A stretch of DNA of 54,864 nt from VBCK01 sp036270655 (GTDB taxonomy: Bacteria > Pseudomonadota > Gammaproteobacteria > Burkholderiales > Burkholderiaceae_F). Positions 8,409-18,411 of the stretch are shown here, in pieces. Under the pieces are notes generated by a model. That model did no database searches, was not told the DNA's origin, and saw only the letters and a list, made by a program, of their open reading frames with translations. Made by a program: the position numbers and the translations under genes. The stretch lies in assembly GCA_036270655.1 (NCBI GenBank), contig DATBCD010000132.1, positions 1 through 54,864 on the forward strand, given 5' to 3'. The stretch's first letter is position 1. Every line of letters begins with the position of its first letter.

Positions 8409-8526
8409 CTGAACCGAAACTAACTTGAACCGGAAGGGCCGCACATCAGCAGGGTCTTGATCCGACCGTGCTTGCTCCAGAGGTTTTTCGGGTGGCCAAT
8501 GCGACCGAAATGTCGCCTGCGATAAC

Positions 8527-9470
<944 letters not shown>

Positions 9471-9474
<4 letters not shown>

Positions 9475-10247
9475 GCCTGCCGGCCTTCAACCGGCACGGC
9501 GTCGCCGCCATTTACAAGCTGGAAATGGCACGCGCCCTGCGCACGCTGATGCAGAGCCTGCTGACGCCGGTAATCACGACGTCGCTGTACTTCGTTGTTT
9601 TCGGCGCCGCCATCGGCAGCCGGATGACCGAGGTGCACGGCGTGCCGTACGGCGCTTTCATCGTGCCCGGGCTGATCATGCTGACGCTGTTCACCGAAAG
9701 CCTGGCCAACGCGTCGTTCGGCATCTACTTTCCAAAGTTCACCGGCACCATGTACGAAATCCTGTCGGCGCCGGTTTCGGCGCTGGAGATCGTGCTCGCT
9801 TACGTCGGGGCCGCAACCACCAAGTCGCTCGCGCTCGGGCTGATCATCCTGATCACCGCAAGCTTCTACATTCCGATCCGGATCCAGCATCCGATGTGGA
9901 TGGTCGGCTTCCTGGTGCTGACGGCCGCCAGTTTCAGCCTGTTCGGCTTCATCATCGGCATCTGGGCCAACAGCTTCGAGCAGCTGCAGTTCATTCCGAT
10001 GCTGGTGATGACGCCGCTCACCTTCCTGGGTGGCGCCTTTTATTCGATCGACATGCTGCCTGCCGCCTGGCGCACCGTGACGCTGTTCAACCCGGTCGTG
10101 TACCTGATCAGCGGCTTTCGCTGGAGCTTCTACGGCAGCTCCGACGTCGGCGTTGCGATCAGCCTGGCGGCCACGCTCGGATTTTTCCTGGCGGGGCTGG
10201 TGGCCGTGGTTTGGATATTCAGGACCGGGTACCGCCTCAAGACCTGA
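9471..10247 (+). CDS. yadH: YadH-like ABC-2 type permease
   Basis: Membrane partner of the preceding ATPase, 258 residues. There are about six hydrophobic segments, beginning with LLTPVITTSLYFVVFGAAIG and ending with LGFFLAGLVAVVWIF. The ABC-2 signature region is PLTFLGGAFYSIDMLP followed by LFNPVVYLISGFRW. The GTG start overlaps the yadG-like stop by four bases. Last gene of the pair; a repeat-filled 309-base gap follows. Confidence 0.9.
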
Positions 10248-10286
10248 GCCCCCCTCCTTTCTCATTCTTATTAGTTATTACATTGG

Positions 10287-10442
10287 CTGGGGGGAGCAAC
10301 GAGGGGGCCAGCCCAGCCCCCTTGTTCTCTTCCTTTTGCTTTTCCGGCCGCAGGCCGGGAAAGCTGGGGGGAGCAACGAGGGGGCCAGCCCAGCCCTCTC
10401 GTTCTCTTCCTCCTGCCTCTTCCGGCCGCAGGCCGGTAGAGG
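10287..10442. repeat. Two tandem copies of a 77-base two-hairpin element
   Basis: Units start at 10287 and 10364. Each holds a GGGGGC...GCCCCC type hairpin (10298-10326 and 10375-10403) and a CCGGCC-GCA-GGCCGG hairpin (10338-10364 and 10416-10442). They fill most of the gene-free stretch between the YadH-like gene and the GYD gene; nothing coding is seen there. The outer stem bases of the second hairpin differ between the copies but remain paired. REP/BIME-like elements of this kind often sit at 3' ends of operons. Confidence 0.8.
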
Positions 10443-10556
10443 TACCCTTGCAGCCGGCGCCCGCTCGGGCGCGCGTGGCCACGGAGAACCGGCGGTCTTT
10501 CTCCGCGTCGGCCTGTCGACCGCCGAGTCGAAATCCTGAAACGATGGAGGTAAATG

Positions 10557-10847
10557 ATGGCGACATTCATCAGCCTGGTGAATTTCACCGATCAGGGAAT
10601 CCGCAGCATCAAGGAGTCGCCTGACCGGTACGCGGCCTTCAAGGCAACCGCCGAGAAATCCGGCGTCAGTGTCAAGGGCATCTATTACACGGTCGGGCGC
10701 TACGATATGGCGATCGTTTGCGAAGGCACCGACGAAGCGGTCACGGCGGCGCTGCTGAGGCTCGGTTCGCAGGGCAACGTCCGTTCCGAGACGCTGCGCA
10801 GCTTTTCCCTGGATGAGATGAGGAAGATCGTTACCGGCATCGCGTAA
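10557..10847 (+). CDS. GYD-domain protein
   Basis: 96 residues matching the GYD family (small ferredoxin-like alpha/beta proteins of unknown biochemical role): MATFISLVNFTDQGIRSIKESP, then GIYYTVGRYDMAIVCEGTD, the VGRYD segment giving the family its name. GGAGG at 10546-10550 is six bases from this ATG and only three from the ATG at 10554, so the inner one is preferred. It is a monocistronic-looking gene closed by a hairpin. Confidence 0.85.
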   Translation: MATFISLVNFTDQGIRSIKESPDRYAAFKATAEKSGVSVKGIYYTVGRYDMAIVCEGTDEAVTAALLRLGSQGNVRSETLRSFSLDEMRKIVTGIA

Positions 10848-10862
10848 CGAAGAGGGACACAA

Positions 10863-10890
10863 GACGAGGGCCGCTGAAGCGGCCCTCGTC
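10863..10890 (+). terminator. Perfect 12-bp stem-loop after the GYD gene
   Basis: GACGAGGGCCGC, loop TGAA, GCGGCCCTCGTC, 15 bases after the stop codon. The stem is strong but no T-run follows, so it may act as a 3'-end stabiliser or a weak terminator. Confidence 0.6.
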
Positions 10891-10981
10891 GCAATCCGGA
10901 TCAGGTGACCCGATCGACCGCTGAAGGGGACATCGAAGCACGGTAACGTCGGTGCAAGGCATCCGAACCGAGAGGCGGCGT

Positions 10982-11653
10982 ATGACTCAGGAAACCTGGA
11001 CCGCGGTCGACCGCTACCTGGACGAGGTACTGGTCGGGCATGACGCGGCGCTGGATGGCGCGCTGCGGGCGAGCGTCGAGGCGGGGCTTCCGGCGATCAA
11101 CGTGGCGCCGACCCAGGGCAAGTTGCTGAATCTGCTGGCCCGCGTACTCGGGGCCCGGACCATCCTGGAGATCGGCACGCTGGGCGGCTACAGCACGATC
11201 TGGATGGCTCGCGCGTTGCCCGCCGACGGCAGGCTGGTAACGCTCGAAATCGATCCGAAGCATGCCGACGTGGCGCGCGCCAACATTGCGCGAGCCGGCC
11301 TTGCGCGGCAGGTCGAGCTCAGGCAGGGTCGGGCGCTCGATACGCTCGCGCAACTGGGTGCCGAGGCAGCAGGACCGTTCGACCTGACCTTCATCGATGC
11401 CGACAAGCCGAACATCCCGGCCTATTTCAGGTGGGCGCTGCAGCTGTCCAGGCCGGGCAGCCTGATCGTGGTCGACAATGTGGTACGCGAGGGAGCCGTG
11501 ATCGAAGACGGCAGCGCCGACGCCAGCGTGCAGGGGGTGCGCAGGTTGAACGAGCTGTTGGCGTCGGAGCCGCGCGTGAGCGCGACGACGATCCAGACCG
11601 TCGGCGCCAAGGGTTACGACGGCTTCGCGCTGGCGCTGGTGACCGGACCTTAA
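10982..11653 (+). CDS. SAM-dependent O-methyltransferase (Methyltransf_3 family)
   Basis: Catechol/caffeoyl-CoA O-methyltransferase-type enzyme that moves a methyl group from SAM to a hydroxyl of a small aromatic, usually with a divalent metal. 223 residues from this ATG, which has GAGAGG just upstream; an in-frame GTG at 10952 would add ten residues. Motif I is ILEIGTLGGYSTIWMA. The metal and active-site region is DLTFIDADKPNIPAYF and LIVVDNVVREG. The substrate cannot be inferred. It stands alone between a hairpin and the hybrid-kinase gene. Confidence 0.88.
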   Translation: MTQETWTAVDRYLDEVLVGHDAALDGALRASVEAGLPAINVAPTQGKLLNLLARVLGARTILEIGTLGGYSTIWMARALPADGRLVTLEIDPKHADVARANIARAGLARQVELRQGRALDTLAQLGAEAAGPFDLTFIDADKPNIPAYFRWALQLSRPGSLIVVDNVVREGAVIEDGSADASVQGVRRLNELLASEPRVSATTIQTVGAKGYDGFALALVTGP

Positions 11654-11762
11654 GGGTCGGTTTTCCCCTCTCGAATGGGGGGATTGCTCGAGGGGTGCTG
11701 GGCTTTTCGGCAGAGCGACGTCTGGCGGTCTGGGCCATCCTTGCGGTCTGCGACCAAAGCCC

Positions 11763-14747
11763 ATGCCGAAGACCTTGGAATCGAATCTGCCCGTCCCATG
11801 GCTTGCGCGCGTCGCAGCGCAAGCGGCCGTCTTGCGGGACCGACTACTGGCGTGGACGCGGAAAGGCGGGCCTGCGCGGCGGGCCGCCGCGGGCGACGCC
11901 GGCCGGCTTCCACTCGAATTTTTCGGCATCTCGGCGCAGCAGCCACTGGACGTGCTTGCCTTGGAGCTCGGGTGCGTGTTCTGGCTGACCGGGCCGGACG
12001 GTCACCAGCTGCTGTACGTCACGCCCAGCTGCCAGCAGATGTGGGGCACACCAGCGGAGGTCCTCTACAGGAACCCGCTCGCCCTGTTGGACCGCGTCCA
12101 TCCCGAGGACCGGGCACGCGTGACCCGGGCGATCACGCGCGCCAGCGGCGGCGCGCCGCTCGAATACCGGGTGGTGCGGTCCGACGGCAGTGTCCGCTGG
12201 ATCATGGAACGGATGCATCAGGCGCGCGACGCCCATGGCAGGCTGCAGTTCATCGGCGGTTTCGCGTCCGACATCACCGAGATCAAGACGACCGCGGAGG
12301 CGTTGCGCAATTCGGAGTCGCGCTTCGAATCGACTTTCGAAAACGCCGGGGTCGGGTTGGTGCAGGGAGCCATGGGAGGCCGATGGGTGCATGCGAATCG
12401 GGCTGCCTGCGAGATGCTCGGCTATACGCGCGAAGAGCTGGCCCGCAAACACTACAAGCACCTTCTGCATCCCGACGATGTCGCCGTGGGCCTGGACATC
12501 GGCTCGCGCATCGCGCGCGGCCAGATCACCTCGTTCACCCACGAGCTTCGCTACTTGCGCAAGTGCGGCACGGTGCTGTGGGCCAGGACGGCCGGCGTCT
12601 ACGTGCCGGCACAGGGCAGCCAGGCCGAGCATGTGATCGTCGCTCTGTCCGACATCACCCAGCGCAAGCTGGCGGAAGACGCGCTTCGCAAGAGCGAGGC
12701 GGACCTGGCGGCGGTGCTGGACAACACGCAGGATCTGGTCTGGGCCGTCGACGCCGAGTACCGATTGACCCGATGGAACGCCGCCTTCGCCCGCTCGGCC
12801 GCCGCCGCGCTCGGCGCCCAGGCCTCGGACCAGGCGCTGAAGGCCGGGCAACCCTTTCCGACCCGGTCCTTCGCCGCGTGGCGCGCCCTGTTCGACCGCG
12901 CGCTGGCCGGCGAGTCGTTCCGGATCGAAACCAATCTGACCAGGAAAGAGGGCGATTCCGGCGTCTTCGAAGTCTCGTTTGGCCCGGTGCGGGACGCCTC
13001 CGGCACCACGGTCGGTGTCGCCTGTTTCGGGCGCGAGGTGACCGAACGGATACGTTCAGCCCAGGATCTGGCGCGCCAGCGGACTTTCCTGCACGACGTG
13101 ATCGACCTGAGTCGGTCGCTGATGTTCGCCAAGGACCGGCGCGGCCGCATCCTGCTGGCCAACCAGGCGTTTGCGGACCTGTGCGGAACCACCGTGCCGG
13201 CCATCATGGCGGCAGGGGCGGATCGCGAATCGATTGGTTCGGTGCTGGCCCAGTTCGAGGCCGGCGACCGTGACGTGTTCGATAAGGGTCAGGACGTCAC
13301 ATTGCCGGAGCTTTCGTTCACCACAGCCTCTGGCGAGGTCAGGATATTTGCCGTCGGCAAACGCCCGATCCACCCTCCCGGGACCGCAGAGACGTCCGTG
13401 CTGACGTACGCGCGCGATATCACCGACCTGAAGGTCGCCGAACAGGCGATCTGCGCGATCAACGCGGACCTGGAGGATCGGGTGCAAACGCGCACGCATG
13501 AGCTGCAGCGCGCCCTGGCCGACCTGGCGGCGCGAACCGGTGAGCTGGAAGTCGCAAAAAATGCGGCGGAAGCGGCAAGCCGCACGAAGTCCGCCTTTCT
13601 GGCCGCGATGAGTCACGAGATCCGCACGCCGATGAACGGCGTGATCGGAATGGCCGATCTGCTGCGCGACTCCCCGCTGTCGGACTCGCAACAGGATTGC
13701 GTCGAAACGATCCGCGAGTCGTCCTACGCGCTGCTGACCATCATCGACGACATCCTCGATTTCTCCAAGATCGAGGCTGGCCGCATGGAGCTCGAATTGA
13801 CCCGCGTCGATCCCGGCCTGATCGTCCAGCGCGTCTGCAACACGCTGGCGGCTGCGGCCGACAAGGCCGGCGTCGAGCTGCAAACGAGGATCGGCCCCGA
13901 CCTGCCCGCCGCCGTGCTGGCCGATCCGGTGCGGCTGCGCCAGGTCCTTCTGAACCTGGCCGCCAACGCGATCAAGTTCTCCGGAAAAAACGAGCAGCGT
14001 CCTGGTCGCGTCGTCGTATCGATCGGCGCCGCCGCGGCGAGCGGCGACTCGGTCGACCTGCACTTCACCGTACAGGACAACGGGATCGGAATGACGCCGC
14101 AGGAAATCGACCGGCTGTTCAAGCCGTTCACGCAGGCCGAGAGCTCGACCACCCGACGATTCGGCGGCACCGGCCTGGGCCTGTCGATCTGCAAGCAGCT
14201 GACCGATCTGATGCACGGGACGATCGGCGTGCAGATCGAACCGGGCGCGGGCTCGACCTTCAGCGTGACGGTGCCGGTTCGAATCGCGCGCGATCCGCCG
14301 GTGGGCTCCGGCGTGCCTGCCCCCCGCGCCGAGCGCGCAAGCGCCTGGCGCGAGGGCGGGGCCGCGGACGCGCAGCGCCGGATCCTGGTGGTAGAGGACA
14401 ATGAGCTGAACCAGAGGGTGACCATGCGTCAGTTGCGCGCTTGCGGATTCGATGCCGACCTGGCGATCGACGGCAGGGCAGCCGTGGACCGCTGGCGCGA
14501 CGGACGCTATGCGCTGATCCTGACGGACCTTCACATGCCCGAAATGGACGGTTACGACCTGGCGCGCGAGATCCGCCGCAGCGAAGGCGGAGGCAGGCGG
14601 GTGCCGATCGTCGCGTTCACCGCCAATGCCGTCAAGGGCGAGACGGAGAACTGCCTCGCCGCCGGTATGGACGACTGCCTGACCAAGCCGGTGCGCCTGC
14701 CGGATCTGAAGGCGATGCTGAAGAAATGGACCAACCTGCGGGAGTAG
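11763..14747 (+). CDS. Hybrid sensor histidine kinase with four PAS domains
   Basis: 994 residues, no clear membrane segment. In order: four PAS or PAC repeats (about 60-180, 180-305, 305-430, 435-555), the first two ending in GFASDITEIK and ALSDITQRKL; a coiled coil (VQTRTHELQRALADLAART); HisKA with His618 in MSHEIRTPMNGVIG; HATPase_c with DNGIGM, FGGTGLGLSIC and GAGSTF; and a C-terminal receiver with Asp922 in LTDLHMPEMDGYDL. It presumably senses a soluble ligand or redox state through PAS and feeds the Hpt protein starting two bases after its stop. Confidence 0.93.
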   Translation: MPKTLESNLPVPWLARVAAQAAVLRDRLLAWTRKGGPARRAAAGDAGRLPLEFFGISAQQPLDVLALELGCVFWLTGPDGHQLLYVTPSCQQMWGTPAEVLYRNPLALLDRVHPEDRARVTRAITRASGGAPLEYRVVRSDGSVRWIMERMHQARDAHGRLQFIGGFASDITEIKTTAEALRNSESRFESTFENAGVGLVQGAMGGRWVHANRAACEMLGYTREELARKHYKHLLHPDDVAVGLDIGSRIARGQITSFTHELRYLRKCGTVLWARTAGVYVPAQGSQAEHVIVALSDITQRKLAEDALRKSEADLAAVLDNTQDLVWAVDAEYRLTRWNAAFARSAAAALGAQASDQALKAGQPFPTRSFAAWRALFDRALAGESFRIETNLTRKEGDSGVFEVSFGPVRDASGTTVGVACFGREVTERIRSAQDLARQRTFLHDVIDLSRSLMFAKDRRGRILLANQAFADLCGTTVPAIMAAGADRESIGSVLAQFEAGDRDVFDKGQDVTLPELSFTTASGEVRIFAVGKRPIHPPGTAETSVLTYARDITDLKVAEQAICAINADLEDRVQTRTHELQRALADLAARTGELEVAKNAAEAASRTKSAFLAAMSHEIRTPMNGVIGMADLLRDSPLSDSQQDCVETIRESSYALLTIIDDILDFSKIEAGRMELELTRVDPGLIVQRVCNTLAAAADKAGVELQTRIGPDLPAAVLADPVRLRQVLLNLAANAIKFSGKNEQRPGRVVVSIGAAAASGDSVDLHFTVQDNGIGMTPQEIDRLFKPFTQAESSTTRRFGGTGLGLSICKQLTDLMHGTIGVQIEPGAGSTFSVTVPVRIARDPPVGSGVPAPRAERASAWREGGAADAQRRILVVEDNELNQRVTMRQLRACGFDADLAIDGRAAVDRWRDGRYALILTDLHMPEMDGYDLAREIRRSEGGGRRVPIVAFTANAVKGETENCLAAGMDDCLTKPVRLPDLKAMLKKWTNLRE

Positions 14748-14749
14748 AG

Positions 14750-15139
14750 ATGAAGAGAGACGGGCACCGGCCAACTGCGCCGGACGAAGGCGGCCTTACC
14801 AGGCTGCCGACCTACGACGAGACGGTTCTTATCGACCTGCTGGACGGCGATGCACAGATGGCAGCCGAGGTTCTGCAGGACTTCGAGGCTGCGCTCGCGC
14901 GCGGTGCGGACGAGATCGAAACGGCGTTTCGGGACAACCGCACCCAGGAACTGGTCGTCGCGGCCCACAAACTGAAGTCATCGTCGCGCACGGTCGGCGC
15001 GATGCGCCTCGGAGAGTTGTGCGCGCGCCTGGAGGCAGGCGCCAGATCCGCATCCTCCCAGACCGTGCAGCGGATGATCCTTGCCCTGATGGCCGAGATC
15101 GGCGCTGTAAGCCGGCGGCTGGGCTCGACCGGAAGCTGA
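14750..15139 (+). CDS. Histidine phosphotransfer (Hpt) protein
   Basis: 129 residues, a single Hpt helical bundle. The phosphorylatable His73 is in AAHKLKSSSRTVGA, the canonical Hpt motif, and a conserved Gly lies in MRLGELCARLEAGA. It starts two bases after the hybrid-kinase stop and ends seven bases before the receiver-protein start, so it is the likely relay from the kinase receiver to the next gene product. The longer open frame back to 14441 is out-of-frame read-through inside the kinase gene. Confidence 0.92.
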   Translation: MKRDGHRPTAPDEGGLTRLPTYDETVLIDLLDGDAQMAAEVLQDFEAALARGADEIETAFRDNRTQELVVAAHKLKSSSRTVGAMRLGELCARLEAGARSASSQTVQRMILALMAEIGAVSRRLGSTGS

Positions 15140-15146
15140 GCGTTCG

Positions 15147-16346
15147 ATGCCTGAGGCCAAGGCCGAGCCCGCGCGCCGCATGCGGCTGAGCGCTCCGATC
15201 CTGGTGGCGTCGGACGCGCAGGCCAATGCGAGCGTCGTGTCCAAGCTGTTGTCGGAAGAGTTCGACGGCGTTCGCGCGTCCTGGGTGTCCGACTCGTCCG
15301 TAGCCGACTTCGAGGCGTCCCGTCCGCAGGTGCTGGTGCTGGCTTTCGAGGAGCTCGAGAAGGCGGAAGCCTACTACCTGGGTCTTTACCGGCACTGCCG
15401 GCTGATCCACGAGCATCCGCACCGGACCATCGTCCTTTGTCAGAAGGACGACGTGAAGCGGGTGTTCGAACTGTGCCGGAGCGAGCACTTCGACGACTAC
15501 ATCCTGTTCTGGCCGATGTCCTACGACGGCTATCGGGTTCCGATGGCCATCTACTGCGCTCTGCGCCACCTGGCCGCGGCGCAGGGCTTGGTCAGACTGC
15601 CGCCGGACGTTGCCGACAGTGCCCGACGACTCGGCGCCATCGGGGAGTTTCTCGATGACCGCCTGGCCGCGGGCGCGCAGCACATCGAGTCGATTCGGGC
15701 CGCGGCCGACCGCATCGGCCGCGGCTTCGAGTCGGCGCTCGATCAGCTGCCGACCCGGCTGCAGGCGGGGGGCGCCGGCGATCCGGCCGCGGTCGAGGCG
15801 GTGCGCGGCGAGATACAGCGGATCCGCTCCGAAAACGTCGCGCCCGGTCTGCAGGCGCTGTCCGACGCGGTGACGCCGGCCGGCCGCTGGGTGACCCAGT
15901 TGCACGAGGACGCCGCGCCGTTTGTGCAGGCCGCCCAATCGATCCAGGCGGCGGCTCACAAGCTGCACCGGGTGCTGGTGGTGGACGACGACCCGTTTCA
16001 ACGCAGGTTGCTGGCCAAATACCTGGGCAGTGAGCCGTACGAGCTCGCGTTTGCGGCCGACAGCTCGGAGGCGTTTGCATTGGCGATGGCGCAGCCGCCT
16101 GACCTGATCCTGATGGACGTGGTACTTCCGGATCTCGACGGAGTAGAGGCGACGCGCCGGCTGCGCACCTTCCCAGGCCTGGCGAAGGTGCCCGTGATGA
16201 TGCTGACCGGGAAGAGCGGGCGCGAAACCGTCATCCAGAGCCGGCGCGCGGGCGCGGCCGATTTTCTAGTCAAGCCGATCGATCGCGCAGTACTGATCGC
16301 CAAGCTGCGCGAGACGCTGGCTGGCGTGGAGCCGAAGCCGACCTGA
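15147..16346 (+). CDS. Response regulator with degenerate N-terminal and active C-terminal receiver
   Basis: 399 residues. The N-terminal 120 residues (ILVASDAQANASVVSKLL...VLVLAFEELEKAEAYY) have a receiver-like pattern, but the expected Asp region reads VLVLAFEEL, so this half probably cannot be phosphorylated. A helical linker follows (about residues 150-270). The C-terminal receiver is intact: VLVVDDDPFQRRLL, Asp324 in LILMDVVLPDLDG, the MLTGK threonine and the KPI lysine. No DNA-binding or enzymatic output domain is seen, so output would be through protein contact. Third gene of the phosphorelay operon. Confidence 0.85.
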   Translation: MPEAKAEPARRMRLSAPILVASDAQANASVVSKLLSEEFDGVRASWVSDSSVADFEASRPQVLVLAFEELEKAEAYYLGLYRHCRLIHEHPHRTIVLCQKDDVKRVFELCRSEHFDDYILFWPMSYDGYRVPMAIYCALRHLAAAQGLVRLPPDVADSARRLGAIGEFLDDRLAAGAQHIESIRAAADRIGRGFESALDQLPTRLQAGGAGDPAAVEAVRGEIQRIRSENVAPGLQALSDAVTPAGRWVTQLHEDAAPFVQAAQSIQAAAHKLHRVLVVDDDPFQRRLLAKYLGSEPYELAFAADSSEAFALAMAQPPDLILMDVVLPDLDGVEATRRLRTFPGLAKVPVMMLTGKSGRETVIQSRRAGAADFLVKPIDRAVLIAKLRETLAGVEPKPT

Positions 16347-16357
16347 GCGTCAACGCT

Positions 16358-18277
16358 TCAGAAGAGCGAGAGCATTTCCTTGTCGCGGCCGCGCCACCAG
16401 TCTTCCTGATCGACCAGACGGGCGATCCGCTGCGTATCGCCTGGCGCTTCGGACGGCCCGACCTGGTGTTGCCGCTTCAGCATCGCGGCGCATTCGGCGC
16501 CCGGAACCGGGTGCGAAAAATAGTAGCCCTGCACCTCGTCGCAGTTGTTCGAGACCAGGAACGCCAGTTGCGCCGCGGTTTCCACCCCTTCCGCGATGAC
16601 TTTCAGTTGCAGGCTGTGGGCCATCATGATGATCGCCTTCGCAATGGCGGCGTCGTCCGCATTGTCGGCGATCTGGCCGATGAACGAGCGGTCGATCTTG
16701 ATCGAATCGACCGGAAAGCGCTTCAGGTAGCTCAGGCTGGAATAGCCGGTGCCGAAGTCGTCGATCGATATGCGGACCCCGAGCGCCCTCAGATCGCGCA
16801 GCGTGGCCACCATGTGTTCCGCGTGCTCCATCGCCGTGCTCTCGGTGATCTCGATCTCGAGCAGGCGCGGATCGGTCCCGCTTTCGGCCAGCACCCGCTT
16901 GACGGTCGCGGACACGTCCTGGCGCGTGAATTGGGTTGCGGACAGGTTGATCGCGATCGGCAGGGGCGTGATGCCTTCGTCCTGCCAGGCGCGAATCTGC
17001 CGGCAGGCGGCGCGCAGCACCCATTCGCCGACCGGGGCGATCAGGCCGGTCTGCTCGAGCACCGGGATGAATTTGGCCGGCGGTACCAGGGTGCCGTCCG
17101 CGGACAGCCAGCGGATCAGGGCTTCGAAACCGCACACTTGTCCGCTGTCGAGGCTGACCTTGGCCTGGAACCGCAGTACGAATTCCTCGCGGGCGAGCGC
17201 GCGCCGCAGATTGGCCTCCAGCTCCAGGCTTTCCAGCGCCTGCTCGTTCATTGCCGACGTGTAGAACTGGACGTTGTTTCGTCCCGGCTCCTTGCCCCGG
17301 CGCATCGCAGCATGGGCATTCTTCAGCAGGCCGTCGGCTTCGTTCCCATCCGGCGGAAAGACGGCGACGCCGACACTGGCGGTGATGAAGGTCTGGCCGC
17401 CGTCGATGCGGATCGGCGCGGCCAGTGCCTGCAGCAGCGCCTCGGCGATGCTGGAGCAGTCCCGTGCGTCGGCCAGGTCCGGCAGGATCAATGCGAATTC
17501 GTCGCCGCCAAGCCGCCCGATCGTGTCGTCGGCGCGAAGGCATTTGACCAGGCGTTCCGACACCTGCTGCAGCACCTGCTCGCCAGCCGCCTGGCCGAGC
17601 GTGTCGTTGACCGTCTTGAAGCGATCCAGCCCGAGCAGGACGACTGCCGCCTTCAGATCCCGACGCCGGGCGCGCGCAAGCGCCTGCTGGAGCCGATCGT
17701 AGATCAGCACGCGGCTCGGCAGCTGGGTCAGCGTGTCGTGCTGCGCCACGTGAGCCAATCGATCCTGATTGGACTTCAAGTCGACCGCCATCTGGTTGAA
17801 CGCATCGCACAGCACGCCGATCTCGTCGTTCGACGTGACGAGCACTTGGGCATCGAAATCGCCCTGGGCGACGGCGACCACCCCCTGTTTCAACGCGACC
17901 AGCGGCCGCGCGATGCGCGCGGCCATGACCCACCCGAAGATCGCCGCAAACAGCACGAAGCCGAGTCCGATCGTTCCGGCAACGTAGATACCGCGAGGGG
18001 CCGCGGCCAGCAACTCCAGAACCACCGTGCCAAGCAGCACCGTCACCGCGGTCACGGTGACCGCGAGCACCGAAGCCGACAGCACCAGGAAGGCAGCGGT
18101 CAGTTTCAGGCGGATGCTGGTCTTTGCTGTCGCCACCGGTTTCCCGATGTAGGGTTTGTCTGGCCGGAACCGTTCCGAACAACGAATCGACCCGGCCGGG
18201 CTCGTCAAGGCCTCGTCACAGTCTTTATCGGAAGCCGGCGGCAATGCTGAAGTCCGACGGGCAATATGGCTTTGCAT
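16358..18277 (-). CDS. Membrane GGDEF-EAL protein (c-di-GMP turnover)
   Basis: 639 residues from the longest start. Two membrane segments (about residues 58-85 and 98-120), with almost no periplasmic loop, are followed by HAMP (about 120-172), a GGDEF domain with intact GGDEF at 257-261, and an EAL domain with EALIRW at 385-390, INLSATQF, ESTAMEH, DDFGTGYSSLSYL, KIDRSF and EGVET. Both catalytic sets look complete, so the protein could make or break c-di-GMP. The gene converges on the phosphorelay operon, leaving 11 bases between stops. The start is uncertain: an in-frame GTG near 18136, just before the first membrane segment, would remove 47 residues. Confidence 0.88.
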   Translation of the reverse strand: MQSHIARRTSALPPASDKDCDEALTSPAGSIRCSERFRPDKPYIGKPVATAKTSIRLKLTAAFLVLSASVLAVTVTAVTVLLGTVVLELLAAAPRGIYVAGTIGLGFVLFAAIFGWVMAARIARPLVALKQGVVAVAQGDFDAQVLVTSNDEIGVLCDAFNQMAVDLKSNQDRLAHVAQHDTLTQLPSRVLIYDRLQQALARARRRDLKAAVVLLGLDRFKTVNDTLGQAAGEQVLQQVSERLVKCLRADDTIGRLGGDEFALILPDLADARDCSSIAEALLQALAAPIRIDGGQTFITASVGVAVFPPDGNEADGLLKNAHAAMRRGKEPGRNNVQFYTSAMNEQALESLELEANLRRALAREEFVLRFQAKVSLDSGQVCGFEALIRWLSADGTLVPPAKFIPVLEQTGLIAPVGEWVLRAACRQIRAWQDEGITPLPIAINLSATQFTRQDVSATVKRVLAESGTDPRLLEIEITESTAMEHAEHMVATLRDLRALGVRISIDDFGTGYSSLSYLKRFPVDSIKIDRSFIGQIADNADDAAIAKAIIMMAHSLQLKVIAEGVETAAQLAFLVSNNCDEVQGYYFSHPVPGAECAAMLKRQHQVGPSEAPGDTQRIARLVDQEDWWRGRDKEMLSLF

Positions 18278-18411
18278 CGGCCCCTTTTCGGTCGCCGGCA
18301 GGAGCTCGGTAGGTCCTTTCGAAGCATGTCTGCGGTGAATCGAATACGGGCTCGAGGCGGCAGGCTGGCGCCGGACCGAATAGACTTTGCACGGGTGGCT
18401 CGGGAGGTTCG

